A DNA stretch of 20,888 nucleotides from an uncultured Collinsella sp. (GCA_902475375.1 CABRZC010000028.1:1-20888); one strand, 5' to 3'. Shown: positions 7,368-15,542, numbered from the stretch's first letter. Program-made: numbers and translations. Notes: generated by a model not told the origin, from the sequence alone.

Positions 7368-8063
7368 ATGAACGAGCGCATTTTGGTAGTTGATGACGAG
7401 AAGGCCATCGCCGACCTGGTTGGTATCTACCTTACAAAAGAGGGCTTTGACGTCCAGATCGCCTACAGCGGGGCCGATGCGGCCAAGGCAATTCTGGAAC
7501 AAGAGTTCGACCTAGCACTGCTCGATGTCATGCTGCCCGATATCGACGGCTTTGAGCTGCTGCGCACCATCCGCGCTGGCCATACCTATCCCGTTATTAT
7601 GCTGACGGCGCGCGATGCCCAGCAGGATAAGATCGAGGGTCTCTCGCTGGGCGCAGACGATTACGTGGTCAAGCCGTTCCGTCCGCTGGAGCTCATAGCA
7701 CGCGTTCATGCTCAACTCCGTCGTTACACCAGCTACGGCAGCCGCGCACAGGCGGTCGAGTCGCCGACCATCCAGCTCGACGGCCTCGAGATCAACCGCG
7801 ACGCTCGTTGCGTGACGGTGGACGGCGCGCCGGTGCGCCTCACGCCCATCGAGTATTCCATCTTGCTGTATCTGGTCGAGCATCGTGGCAGCGTGGTGGC
7901 CGTGGGGGACCTGTTCCGCGCGGTGTGGAACGAGGACTTTATGCCCGGCTCCAACAATACGGTGATGGTGCACATCCGCCATCTGCGCGAAAAGATCGGC
8001 GACGATGCTCAAAAGCCGCGCTTTATCAAAAACGTCTGGGGCGTCGGCTACATAATCGAATAA
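7368..8063 (+). CDS. OmpR-family response regulator, VanR-like
   Basis: A 231-residue two-domain regulator. ATG 7368 follows a clear GAGAGGAG ribosome site. The receiver domain (residues 1-115) carries the acidic pocket DDE at 9-11, phospho-acceptor D53 in LLDVMLPD, T80 and K102 (VVKPF). Residues about 130-231 form an OmpR/PhoB winged helix (RLTPIEYSILLYLVEH ... VMVHIRHLREKIG ... WGVGYIIE). The receiver and linker resemble VanR, which in resistant bacteria activates glycopeptide-resistance genes. The neighbouring kinase has a VanS-like phosphorylation box, which strengthens this. No vanH, vanA or vanX-like gene is present, so the pair more likely monitors the cell envelope. The divergent D,D-carboxypeptidase gene 200 bp away is the natural candidate target. 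Confidence 0.93.
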   Translation: MNERILVVDDEKAIADLVGIYLTKEGFDVQIAYSGADAAKAILEQEFDLALLDVMLPDIDGFELLRTIRAGHTYPVIMLTARDAQQDKIEGLSLGADDYVVKPFRPLELIARVHAQLRRYTSYGSRAQAVESPTIQLDGLEINRDARCVTVDGAPVRLTPIEYSILLYLVEHRGSVVAVGDLFRAVWNEDFMPGSNNTVMVHIRHLREKIGDDAQKPRFIKNVWGVGYIIE

Positions 8064-8088
8064 CGCCTTTGATGGTGGGGAAGTGGAT

Positions 8089-9327
8089 ATGACAAAAGAC
8101 GATAGGCGGGTATTCGAGGTGCCCGATCGACTCTTTGAATACATAAGGGCGGTCGTCGACAACCGCGCGCTTGCGACGGTGCTGCTCTTTTTGCTGAGTC
8201 TGCTGCTCATTGGCATTGACAATATCGTTGGCATCCTGACAGTTCTGCTTATTGGCTTCTTGCTGATTGATCGATTTGAAATCGTTCGCCGCTGCGTGGT
8301 AATCGGCGGTGCCGCATGGACGATTACGCTGGCGATCGGGGCCATGGCGCTTGGCGGTATTGGCGAGCCCGTGTTCTTTGACGCCGCTTTTGTATTCAAC
8401 ATGCTTGGCTTTGTGCTGGCGCTTGCCGTGTGCGTCCTGTTCTTTTGCGGACGCGCCCTGTATTACCAGGGCTATGAACAGGGCGAGCAGCATGCCGACC
8501 GCGTAATCGCCGCCCGTATTCAGGACCGTCTGATCGATAACCCCGACACGTGGGATACCATCGACGGCGACTTTCTCGAAGTCGAGGGTGCGCTCAATCG
8601 GGCGCGCGATTGTGAGCGTAAGGTTCAACAGGCCTTGCGCGACGAATCGCATCGCAAAGATGACCTGGTTACGTATCTGGCGCACGATCTGCGCACGCCG
8701 CTTGCCAGCGTGGTGGGCTATCTTTCGCTCCTACAGGAGGCTCCCGATTTGCCGCTTGAGCAGCGTGCACGCTTTACGGGCGTGGCGCTCGACAAGGCCC
8801 ACCGGCTCGACGCTCTCATCGAAGAGTTCTTCGATATCACGCGCTTTGACTTCCACGATATCGTGCTCACGCGCGGCTATGTTGATCTGGGGTTGCTGCT
8901 GGCTCAGGTGGCTGACGAGTTCTATCCCATCCTCAACGAGCAGCATAAGGAAGCCCAGGTTGATATTCGCGAGGACCTGACGGTGCTCGTGGATGGCGAT
9001 AAGATGGCCCGCGTGTTTAACAACATCATGAAAAACGCCGTCGCCTATAGCTATGAGGGCTCGACTATCACGATTGAGGCCAGGCGCCAAGACGATGGCG
9101 GCGTGCGCGTGCGCTTTATCAATCAGGGCGATCCTATCCCTGCGGCTAAGCTCAAGGTGATCTTTGAGAAGTTCTATCGCCTGGATGCGGCGCGTGCGAC
9201 CAATCGCGGTGGTGCCGGTTTGGGCCTTGCTATTGCCAAGGAGATCATCGCGGCACACGGCGGTACCGTTGCAAGTGAATCGACGCCCGAACACACGATA
9301 TTCACCATCGAGCTGCCCGCCGCATAG
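8089..9327 (+). CDS. sensor histidine kinase, VanS-like, four membrane segments
   Basis: A 412-residue membrane sensor kinase that probably phosphorylates the preceding regulator. ATG 8089 is preferred over GTG 8083 because GGTGGGG lies eight bases before it. Four hydrophobic segments lie within the first 125 residues (about 28-44, 46-62, 70-90 and 102-122) with very short loops, so there is no sizeable extracellular sensor domain. The dimerisation box VTYLAHDLRTPLASVVGYLS holds the phospho-histidine (about H199) and closely matches VanS proteins. The catalytic domain has an N box (NNIMKNAVAYS) and a G box (GGAGLGLAIAKE). It lies 25 bases after the regulator gene, so the two form an operon. 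The short-loop topology suggests a signal sensed in or near the membrane. Confidence 0.92.
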   Translation: MTKDDRRVFEVPDRLFEYIRAVVDNRALATVLLFLLSLLLIGIDNIVGILTVLLIGFLLIDRFEIVRRCVVIGGAAWTITLAIGAMALGGIGEPVFFDAAFVFNMLGFVLALAVCVLFFCGRALYYQGYEQGEQHADRVIAARIQDRLIDNPDTWDTIDGDFLEVEGALNRARDCERKVQQALRDESHRKDDLVTYLAHDLRTPLASVVGYLSLLQEAPDLPLEQRARFTGVALDKAHRLDALIEEFFDITRFDFHDIVLTRGYVDLGLLLAQVADEFYPILNEQHKEAQVDIREDLTVLVDGDKMARVFNNIMKNAVAYSYEGSTITIEARRQDDGGVRVRFINQGDPIPAAKLKVIFEKFYRLDAARATNRGGAGLGLAIAKEIIAAHGGTVASESTPEHTIFTIELPAA

Positions 9328-9348
9328 CTAGCGTGCCCTTACAAACAC

Positions 9349-9375
9349 TTGACAATGTGCTCACGTGCGTATGAG
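9349..9375 (+). promoter_or_regulatory. candidate promoter upstream of pstB
   Basis: A perfect TTGACA (9349-9354) is followed, after a short 15-base spacer, by TATGAG (9370-9375). The spacer is sub-optimal, so this is tentative. It would give pstB its own transcript separate from the VanRS-like pair. Confidence 0.3.
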
Positions 9376-9430
9376 CCGCGATTCCTACTATTGATACTGC
9401 TGAATTGATATCGATATGGAGGTGTGCGGT

Positions 9431-10306
9431 ATGACGGCTGCTGCGGCTGCGGAGCCCACGGAGCTTGAAGAACTCATGGAAGCGCAGGCCGAGGCCGCGC
9501 ATGAGCGCGAGGTTGGGGATGCGACTCGCCCCACGGCAGAGGATCTTGCCGCCTCGCCGACGCGCATCGATGTCGAGGGCATCGACCTGTTCTATGGCGA
9601 TCACCATGCGCTCAAGGACGTGAATATCAAGATCCGCGACAAGCAGATCACTTCGTTCATCGGGCCTTCGGGCTGCGGAAAGTCCACGTTGCTGCGCTGC
9701 TTTAACCGCATGAACGACGGCATCAAGGATTGCCGCATCGAGGGCAAGATTGCGCTCGATGGTCAAGATATCCTGGGCGATTACGACATCTGCCGTTTGC
9801 GCCAGCGCGTGGGCATGGTGTTCCAGCGCCCCAACCCGTTTCCCATGAGCATCTACGACAACGTCGCCTACGGTCCGCGCGGTATGGGTGTGCGCGACCG
9901 CGTCATGCTCGATGAGCTGGTCGAGGACTCCCTTCGTCGCGCTGCGCTATGGGATGAGGTCAAGGACAAGCTCAAAGAGTCGGGCCTGGGTCTTTCGGGT
10001 GGACAGCAGCAGCGCCTGTGCATCGCCCGCGCACTTGCCGTGCAGCCCGACATTCTGCTGATGGACGAGCCGACCTCGGCACTCGACCCTGTGTCGACGT
10101 TGGTGGTGGAGCAGCTGGCCTGCGAGCTCAAGGAGACCTGCACGCTGGTGGTCGTGACGCACAACATGCAGCAGGCCGCGCGTATTTCCGATTCGGTTGC
10201 GTTCTTTTTGCTGGGTGAGCTGGTGGAGCACGCGCCCACCGCGCAACTCTTCAAGAATCCGTCCGATCCGCGCACCGCGGATTATTTGACGGGGCGTTTT
10301 GGCTGA
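9431..10306 (+). CDS. pstB: phosphate ABC transporter ATP-binding protein PstB
   Basis: The cytoplasmic ATPase that powers high-affinity phosphate import through PstC/PstA. ATG 9431 is chosen because GGAGGTG lies five bases upstream. Of 291 residues, the first 43 or so are an Ala/Glu-rich extension not usual in PstB. The rest is typical: Walker A GPSGCGKST (78-86), PstB-specific LLRCFNRMND just after it, FQRPNPFPMSIYDNV at the Q loop, signature LSGGQQQR (188-195) and Walker B ILLMDEP (208-214). The family identity is strong from the N-R-M-N-D and PNPFP motifs. No pstS, pstC, pstA or phoU gene is present in this window, which is unusual because these normally form one operon. A PhoB/PhoR-like pair follows 65 bp downstream, consistent with phosphate-responsive control. 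Confidence 0.95.
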   Translation: MTAAAAAEPTELEELMEAQAEAAHEREVGDATRPTAEDLAASPTRIDVEGIDLFYGDHHALKDVNIKIRDKQITSFIGPSGCGKSTLLRCFNRMNDGIKDCRIEGKIALDGQDILGDYDICRLRQRVGMVFQRPNPFPMSIYDNVAYGPRGMGVRDRVMLDELVEDSLRRAALWDEVKDKLKESGLGLSGGQQQRLCIARALAVQPDILLMDEPTSALDPVSTLVVEQLACELKETCTLVVVTHNMQQAARISDSVAFFLLGELVEHAPTAQLFKNPSDPRTADYLTGRFG

Positions 10307-10370
10307 CGCTGTCTTTTGCAGGTGCCTTTAGGGTTAAGATGCGGTCATATCGGCCGCAAAGGGGTTCAAC

Positions 10371-11099
10371 ATGATCTATTACGTCGAGGACGATGACAAC
10401 ATCAGGGATTTGACAGTCTACGCGCTGCGCAAGCAGGGAATCGAGGCCGAGGGCTTTTCGTGCGATGGCGAGTTTAAAGCTGCCGTGGCGCGACGGGTGC
10501 CCGATGCTGTGCTGCTCGATATCATGCTGCCCGACACCGATGGCTTGGCGATTATGCGTCGCCTGCGTGCCGATCGCCTGACGGCGACGGTGCCCATCAT
10601 GATGCTTACCGCCAAGGACACCGAACTCGACAAGGTGATGGCGCTCGATGGCGGTGCCGACGATTACCTGACTAAGCCGTTTTCGCTCATGGAGCTTGCG
10701 AGCCGTTGCCGCGCACTGCTGCGTCGCGGCGGCATGGTCAAGCGGGCGAGCGATGTGCTCAGCGTGGGCGATATCGTACTTTCGCCCAGCCACCGCGAAG
10801 TGACTGTTGCCGGTGAACCGCTCAAGCTCACGCTGCGCGAATTCGACCTGCTCGAGTACCTCATGCGCAAACCTGGCGTGGTCTTTACCCGCGAGTCGCT
10901 GCTGCAGAGCGTATGGGGCTGGGACTTCGACGGCGGTTCGCGCACCGTCGACGTACATGTGCAGACGCTCCGCCAAAAGCTCGGCGAGCATGCGAGCGCC
11001 ATAGAGACCGTGCGCGGCGTGGGCTATCGTCTGGCCGAGCCTTCGGCCGGTGATGGTGCCGAAGGTGACGACACCGCGTCCACTGCATCGGAGGAGTAA
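10371..11099 (+). CDS. OmpR-family response regulator, PhoB/PhoP-like
   Basis: A 242-residue regulator starting at ATG 10371 with AAAGGGG upstream. The receiver has the EDDD acidic pocket, phospho-acceptor D50 (LLDIMLPD), T80 and K102. The C-terminal winged helix (LTLREFDLLEYLMRKPG ... RTVDVHVQTLRQKLG ... VRGVGYRLAE) is of PhoB type, followed by an acidic tail of about 20 residues. Placement between pstB and a PhoR-like kinase suggests phosphate-starvation control, but the sequence alone does not distinguish PhoB/PhoP from other members of this large family. The stop lies three bases before the kinase start and the kinase ribosome site overlaps the end of this gene, so the two are coupled. 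Confidence 0.92.
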   Translation: MIYYVEDDDNIRDLTVYALRKQGIEAEGFSCDGEFKAAVARRVPDAVLLDIMLPDTDGLAIMRRLRADRLTATVPIMMLTAKDTELDKVMALDGGADDYLTKPFSLMELASRCRALLRRGGMVKRASDVLSVGDIVLSPSHREVTVAGEPLKLTLREFDLLEYLMRKPGVVFTRESLLQSVWGWDFDGGSRTVDVHVQTLRQKLGEHASAIETVRGVGYRLAEPSAGDGAEGDDTASTASEE

Positions 11100-11102
11100 C
11101 CC

Positions 11103-12527
11103 GTGGTCTTCGCCCCCCAGGGAAAACAAACGTTGTCGCACCGCGTTTTTGTGACGATCTTTGTTTGCGCCATGGCGGTTATCGTGGCGTTTACGGTGCT
11201 GGGTGCGTTCTTTGTGCAAAACACCTTGGCGGATGCCACGAGTGCCAATCTGGCGCAGGAAACCGAGCTCATTGCTGCCGCCCTCGACGAGCAGCAGGAG
11301 CCCATCCCGTTCTTGCGTAGCCTCGATCGCGAGGACTTACGCATCACGCTGATTAACAAGGATGGATCGGTTGCCTACGACAACGAGGCGTCGCCTTCCG
11401 CACTGCCCAACCATGGTGATCGCCCCGAGGTCATCGAGGCCTTTGAGAGTGGTTTGGGTTCCGCGGAGCGCGCAAGCTCTACGCTCGACGAGATTATGCT
11501 GTATCGCGCCGTCACCCTTGATAACGGCCAGGTCGTTCGCTTGGCGCAGGCCCAGCCTGGCGTTGCGGCGATTTTGCTGTCGATGCTGGCGCCGATGCTG
11601 CTTATCGCAGCAGCGGGTGCAGTACTCTCGTTTTTTATGGCGCGCCGTGAGTCCCGTGCCATCATCGCGCCGTTGCAAGAGGTGGATTTGGATCACCCGC
11701 GTCGTAGCTATGAGCACGCCTATGCCGAGATGGTCCCCATGCTTGAGCGTATCGAGTCGCAGCGCCAGGAACTCAAGCGCCAAATGGCGGTGCTAGCGGA
11801 CAACGACCGTATGCGCCGCGAGTTCACGGCGAATATCACCCATGAACTCAAGACGCCGCTTACGGCGATTTCGGGCTATGCCGAGCTCATCGCAAACGGC
11901 ATGGTCGAGGGCGAGGACGACCTACGCAACTTTGGCGGTCGCATCTATCGTGAGGCGGGCCGCTTGGCAGCGCTTGTCAACGATATCCTTACGCTGTCTA
12001 ACTTGGACGAGGCCGAGCGTGCAACTGAGGGCGAGGCGGTGCCCATTGGGTCCACGGAGCCTATTGAGCTCTCGCGTGCCATCTACACGGTTGAGCAGCG
12101 TCTTGAACAGGTCGCCCGTCAGGCGAATGTGACGATAAGTCATGAGACCAAGCCTGTGGTCATCGAAGGCGTGTCGCGCTTGATCGACGAGCTCATCTAT
12201 AATCTGGCAAGCAACGCCATCCGCTACAATCGACCCGGCGGTACGGTTACGTTGCAGTGCGGCACCAACGACGAAGGCCATCCGTTCCTCGCTGTTGCCG
12301 ACACGGGAATCGGTATCGCGCCTGAAGAACAGGGCAAGGTATTTGAGCGGTTCTATCGCGTGGACAAGAGTAGGTCTAAGGCACGCGGCGGAACCGGCCT
12401 GGGGCTTGCCATTGTCAAACATGCGGCCCTGTATCATCACGCCGCGCTCGATCTGTCGAGCGAGTTGGGCGTGGGAACCACCATTACGGTGACGTTTCCC
12501 ATACAGCAGGACGAGCCATTCGCATAG
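11103..12527 (+). CDS. sensor histidine kinase, PhoR-like
   Basis: A 474-residue membrane kinase. GTG 11103 follows GGAGGAG, which overlaps the stop of the regulator gene. Membrane segments at about residues 15-38 and 155-179 enclose an extracellular domain of about 115 residues with a PAS/Cache-like pattern (DLRITLINKDGSVAYDNE). Then come a dimerisation domain with phospho-histidine H247 (ITHELKTPLTAISGYAELI), an N box (IYNLASNAIRYN) and G boxes (ADTGIGIAPEEQ, GGTGLGLAIVKH). The extracellular domain followed by this H box resembles PhoR/PhoP-type kinases of Gram-positives. Its partner is the preceding regulator, and association with pstB makes phosphate sensing the leading but unproven role. 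Confidence 0.92.
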   Translation: MVFAPQGKQTLSHRVFVTIFVCAMAVIVAFTVLGAFFVQNTLADATSANLAQETELIAAALDEQQEPIPFLRSLDREDLRITLINKDGSVAYDNEASPSALPNHGDRPEVIEAFESGLGSAERASSTLDEIMLYRAVTLDNGQVVRLAQAQPGVAAILLSMLAPMLLIAAAGAVLSFFMARRESRAIIAPLQEVDLDHPRRSYEHAYAEMVPMLERIESQRQELKRQMAVLADNDRMRREFTANITHELKTPLTAISGYAELIANGMVEGEDDLRNFGGRIYREAGRLAALVNDILTLSNLDEAERATEGEAVPIGSTEPIELSRAIYTVEQRLEQVARQANVTISHETKPVVIEGVSRLIDELIYNLASNAIRYNRPGGTVTLQCGTNDEGHPFLAVADTGIGIAPEEQGKVFERFYRVDKSRSKARGGTGLGLAIVKHAALYHHAALDLSSELGVGTTITVTFPIQQDEPFA

Positions 12528-12552
12528 CGATACAACATAGATATTGATATAG

Positions 12553-12587
12553 ACGCCGCATTTGACTTTCGGGTGCGGCGTTGTTGT
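12553..12587 (+). terminator. probable terminator after the PhoBR-like operon
   Basis: ACGCCGCA (12553-12560) and TGCGGCGT (12574-12581) pair perfectly around a 13-base loop and are followed by TGTTGTG, a weak T-rich tail. It separates the PhoR-like gene from the capsule-type module. Confidence 0.5.
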
Positions 12588-12722
12588 GCAATTTTACGAT
12601 TGCTTCCGACATTTTTACAGGAGAGCCTGTTTCTTATGTATAGAGTTTGGTCTCGGTAAAAAGATGCGATAACATACGGACAGTTTTGTCAATCCGAACT
12701 GGGGAAATGAAAGGCAAGCTGC

Positions 12723-13379
12723 ATGACCCTTCTCGAACTGTTCCAGCTGCTGAAGAAGCACCTCAAGCTGGTCATCACCCTTCCGGTGGTCTGCGCGATC
12801 GCCATGGGCATCGTGTCCTTCGTTGCGATGGACAACACCTACACCGCGACGACGAGCATGTACATTCTCGCCAAGACCGACGATAGCGGTCAGATGAGCT
12901 ACAACGATCTCTCGGCGAGCCAGATGCTTTCCAACGATATCGCCACGCTGCTGGATAGCAATAGCGTTAAGAGCGGCGCCGCCAAAGAACTGGGCCTTAC
13001 CGATCTGGATGACTACAAGGTGTCTGTTTCCTCCGAGACCACCACGCGTGTCATTACGCTTTCGGTTACCGGCACCGATGCCAAGGAGACGGCTGAGGTC
13101 GCAAAGGCCATTGCCAGCTCGGTGAGTACGGTCGCTCAGAACGTCGGCGCTGCCCAGAGCATCAACGTTATCGACGAGGCTAAGACCCCCGAAGCCCCCA
13201 GCGGCCCCAAGCGCACGCTGTATATTGCCGTCGCGTTCCTCGCCGGTATCTTTATCGCAGTTGCCTATGTCGTTTTGGCAGACATGCTCAATACCCGCAT
13301 CCGCGGTGCCGAAGAGGCAGAAGAGCTCCTGGGTATTCCCGTTGTTGGCCGAATTCCGGCTATGAAAGGTGGTAAATAG
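12723..13379 (+). CDS. Wzz-domain chain-length/tyrosine-kinase modulator (CpsC/CapA-like)
   Basis: A 218-residue polytopic protein of the polysaccharide co-polymerase type. It controls polymer length and activates its partner tyrosine kinase at the membrane. ATG 12723 has AAAGG about nine bases upstream. Membrane segments lie at about 16-36 and 165-187 and enclose a typical extracellular Wzz domain (YTATTSMYILAK, then an IATLLDSNSVK region). A proline-containing motif (KTPEAPSGPKR, 154-164) precedes the second segment, and the cytoplasmic tail ends in LLGIPVVGRIPAMK, the usual kinase-contacting region. It heads a three-gene set with the kinase only two bases downstream. The 195-bp leader holds no gene; a weak promoter (TTGGTC near 12647, TAACAT near 12670) is possible. 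Confidence 0.92.
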   Translation: MTLLELFQLLKKHLKLVITLPVVCAIAMGIVSFVAMDNTYTATTSMYILAKTDDSGQMSYNDLSASQMLSNDIATLLDSNSVKSGAAKELGLTDLDDYKVSVSSETTTRVITLSVTGTDAKETAEVAKAIASSVSTVAQNVGAAQSINVIDEAKTPEAPSGPKRTLYIAVAFLAGIFIAVAYVVLADMLNTRIRGAEEAEELLGIPVVGRIPAMKGGK

Positions 13380-13381
13380 GC

Positions 13382-14119
13382 ATGGCTAAGGCAAAGAACA
13401 CCGATAAGCTCGTTGTGCAGAATGCCGCCAAGACCCTTCTGGCCAACATCCGCTTTGCGAGCGTGGATGACCCCATTCGCACCATTACCGTTACCTCCTC
13501 GATTCCCAACGAGGGCAAGTCTACGGTTTCCATTAACCTTGCTCAGGCAATCGCCACGAGCGGCAAGAGTGTCCTGCTGGTCGAGGCTGATATGCGTCGC
13601 AGGTCCCTTGCCGATATGCTCGGCGTTCGTTCGCGCGGCGGACTCTATGCGGTTCTTTCCGAGCAGATCTCCATTGACCAGGCGATTGTCGAGACGGGTC
13701 AGAAGAACTTCTACTTCCTCGATGCCGAGCCGCACATTCCCAATCCTGCCGACATCATCGTCTCCCATCGCTTTGCCAAGCTGGTAAAGGCACTGTCCGC
13801 CAAGTTCCAGTACGTCATCTTCGATGCTCCCCCGGTCGGCACCTTCATCGATGCTGCCGAGATTGCCAGCCTGACCGACGGCGCGCTGTTCGTGGTGCGC
13901 GAGAACTTTACCAAGCGCGAAGAGGCGCTCAACGCCATCGGTCAGCTTAAGAAGTCCGAGAAGGTCAAGCTCATCGGTACCGTCATGAATTACTGTGAGA
14001 CCGAGACCAGCGAGTACTACTATTCTTACTACACCAAGGACGGTAAGAAGGTTAAGAAGGGCTCCGACAATCAGGGGACTTCCAAAAAGGGCATCTTCAC
14101 CAACCGAGCAAACGTTTAG
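13382..14119 (+). CDS. bacterial tyrosine kinase (BY-kinase, CpsD-like)
   Basis: A 245-residue cytoplasmic kinase that, with the Wzz-type partner, phosphorylates tyrosines in its own tail and tunes polysaccharide assembly. Walker A is SSIPNEGKS (39-47), Walker A' is VLLVEADMRRRS (64-75) and Walker B is VIFDAPP (145-151). The tail carries a tyrosine cluster (EYYYSYY, 211-217). The first Asp of the usual Walker A' motif (DxD) is Glu here, which is worth noting but conservative. It begins two bases after the Wzz gene and is followed 17 bases later by the phosphatase gene. The Wzz/kinase split into two polypeptides is the Gram-positive arrangement. No glycosyltransferase genes follow in the window. 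Confidence 0.94.
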   Translation: MAKAKNTDKLVVQNAAKTLLANIRFASVDDPIRTITVTSSIPNEGKSTVSINLAQAIATSGKSVLLVEADMRRRSLADMLGVRSRGGLYAVLSEQISIDQAIVETGQKNFYFLDAEPHIPNPADIIVSHRFAKLVKALSAKFQYVIFDAPPVGTFIDAAEIASLTDGALFVVRENFTKREEALNAIGQLKKSEKVKLIGTVMNYCETETSEYYYSYYTKDGKKVKKGSDNQGTSKKGIFTNRANV

Positions 14120-14136
14120 TTGATTAAGGCTGACCT

Positions 14137-14787
14137 ATGCGTGACATTCATTGCCATATCTTGCCGGGTGTAGACGACGGCGCCGCCGATCTCGATGAGA
14201 GCTTGGCGATGCTCGAGGCTGCCAAGCGGGCCGGTGTAACCAGAATCGTTTGCACTCCTCACTGCCGTGATCCCTATTTTGATTACGACAAGATGTGGGA
14301 TGCCTTTGAGCTGCTGCGTGATAACGCTGACGGTTTTCCGCTCCAGATGGGCTTCGAGGTCAACCATCGAAAGCTCGTTGAGCTTGGTATCGATGCCGCG
14401 GAGCACCTGCATTTCGATGGGACCAACGAGTTTCTGCTCGAGTTTTCGACGCATGCCGATGCGTATGCGTTTAGAGAGTACGAGAACACGATTTACGATT
14501 TGCAGTGCCGTGGCTACCAGGTGATCATCGCTCATCCTGAGCGCTATCGTGCGGTTCAAAAGGATGTAAGCGTGGCGGAGCGCCTGGTCGATATGGGCTG
14601 CAAGCTGCAAGCTTCGGCGGACTTTATTGCCGGCGGTCGCTTTGGTCGCGAGAAAAAGCCGGCACAGCGCCTGTTCGATCAGAACCTGTACAGCTTCATC
14701 GCGAGCGATGCCCATAACGTGGGTCATTACGATTGCCTGGCGAAGGCTCGCGCGAAGTTTAGCGTGCGCGGAGCTCATTTTCGCTAA
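14137..14787 (+). CDS. PHP-family tyrosine phosphatase (CpsB/CapC/YwqE-like)
   Basis: A 216-residue metal-dependent phosphatase that removes phosphate from the tyrosine tail of the BY-kinase. PHP motifs are visible in order: DIHCHILPGVDDGA (H5, H7), CTPH (39-42), AHPERY (132-137, H133) and SDAH (190-193), all metal ligands of the family. ATG 14137 has TTAAGG about eight bases upstream. It completes a modulator-kinase-phosphatase triad. The length is slightly shorter than the usual 240-255 residues, but no motif is missing. The start coincides with the conserved HCH region, so a longer N-terminus is not expected. Confidence 0.93.
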   Translation: MRDIHCHILPGVDDGAADLDESLAMLEAAKRAGVTRIVCTPHCRDPYFDYDKMWDAFELLRDNADGFPLQMGFEVNHRKLVELGIDAAEHLHFDGTNEFLLEFSTHADAYAFREYENTIYDLQCRGYQVIIAHPERYRAVQKDVSVAERLVDMGCKLQASADFIAGGRFGREKKPAQRLFDQNLYSFIASDAHNVGHYDCLAKARAKFSVRGAHFR

Positions 14788-14825
14788 AATCTGTCCCTAA
14801 CGTTCGCATTGAATGAAAGGGCAGC

Positions 14826-15326
14826 ATGGATATCCAACTTAAGACGGGATGCTTTGATGACGCGGCGTTGGTGCGCCGCGTCGTTTTTATGGACGAGCAG
14901 GGCTACGAGAATGAGTTCGACGCTATCGACGAGGATCCGAACTGCATTCATGTGACGCTCTATGTAGACGGCGAGCTTGCCGGTTGCTCGCGCGTGTTTC
15001 CCGAAGAGCTTGAGCGCGCGGCTGACGCAGGGGCTCCGGTGTCGCCGGCGTGCGACTTGGACGAAAGCGTCGCGGCGGGGGAGACCTACATTATGGGGCG
15101 CGTGGCTGTGCTGCCGAGCATGCGCCGTCGCGGTCTGGCGAGCAAGATTGTCGAGGCCAGCGATGCCGCCGCGCGCGATGCCGGCGCCAAGCTCATAAAG
15201 CTCCATGCGCAAGAGTACGTGCTGCCGCTTTACGCCAAGGCCGGCTACACGCAGATCGCCCCGGTGGACTATGAAGATGAGGGCCAACCTCATGCCTGGA
15301 TGGCCAAACTGCTAGGCGGCAGATAG
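14826..15326 (+). CDS. GNAT-family N-acetyltransferase (ElaA-like)
   Basis: A 166-residue acetyltransferase. ATG 14826 follows AAAGGG by five bases. The acetyl-CoA binding motif A is clear: RVAVLPSMRRRGLASKIVEA (92-111) with the R-x-x-G-x-A loop. The N-terminal VVFMDEQGYENEFDAIDED resembles the ElaA/YjcF branch of GNAT. The substrate cannot be told from sequence. It lies 38 bases after the phosphatase gene and may be co-transcribed with the capsule-type triad, though no functional link is evident. A perfect hairpin overlaps its stop codon. Confidence 0.9.
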   Translation: MDIQLKTGCFDDAALVRRVVFMDEQGYENEFDAIDEDPNCIHVTLYVDGELAGCSRVFPEELERAADAGAPVSPACDLDESVAAGETYIMGRVAVLPSMRRRGLASKIVEASDAAARDAGAKLIKLHAQEYVLPLYAKAGYTQIAPVDYEDEGQPHAWMAKLLGGR

Positions 15327-15344
15327 GGACGTTCCTATCTGCCG
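15317..15344. other. hairpin overlapping the GNAT stop codon
   Basis: CGGCAGATAGG (15317-15327) and CCTATCTGCCG (15334-15344) pair perfectly around GACGTT, and the stop codon TAG lies inside the 5' arm. No T-run follows, so it may act as an mRNA 3' stabiliser or factor-dependent stop rather than a classic terminator. Confidence 0.45.
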
Positions 15345-15359
15345 GCAGCCGGGGGTGTT

Positions 15360-15542
15360 CCTACATCCGCTGGATGTATCGCCAGATGGAGTACGGCTGC
15401 CAAAAGTATCCGAGCTTCTTTACGCACCATTCGCTGGGATTTATGCAGCAGGATACTGCCGACGGCAAGTGTCGCATGCATCACGCCTGGCAGCGTCTGG
15501 ACCGTGCTGATCGGCTACAATGCCATGAAGAAGGAGTGCTAG
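15360..15542 (+). pseudogene. possible remnant of a small membrane protein gene (frameshifted)
   Basis: One frame reads plausibly as protein at the start (YIRWMYRQMEYGCQKYPSFF, then THHSLGFM), while a second frame gives a hydrophobic stretch and a natural-looking end (ASVACITPGSVWTVLIGYNA, then MKKEC and TAG at 15540-15542). Neither frame has a start with a ribosome site. Together they suggest the 3' end of a decayed gene with one frameshift. I cannot name the parent family, and chance is not excluded. Confidence 0.3.
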
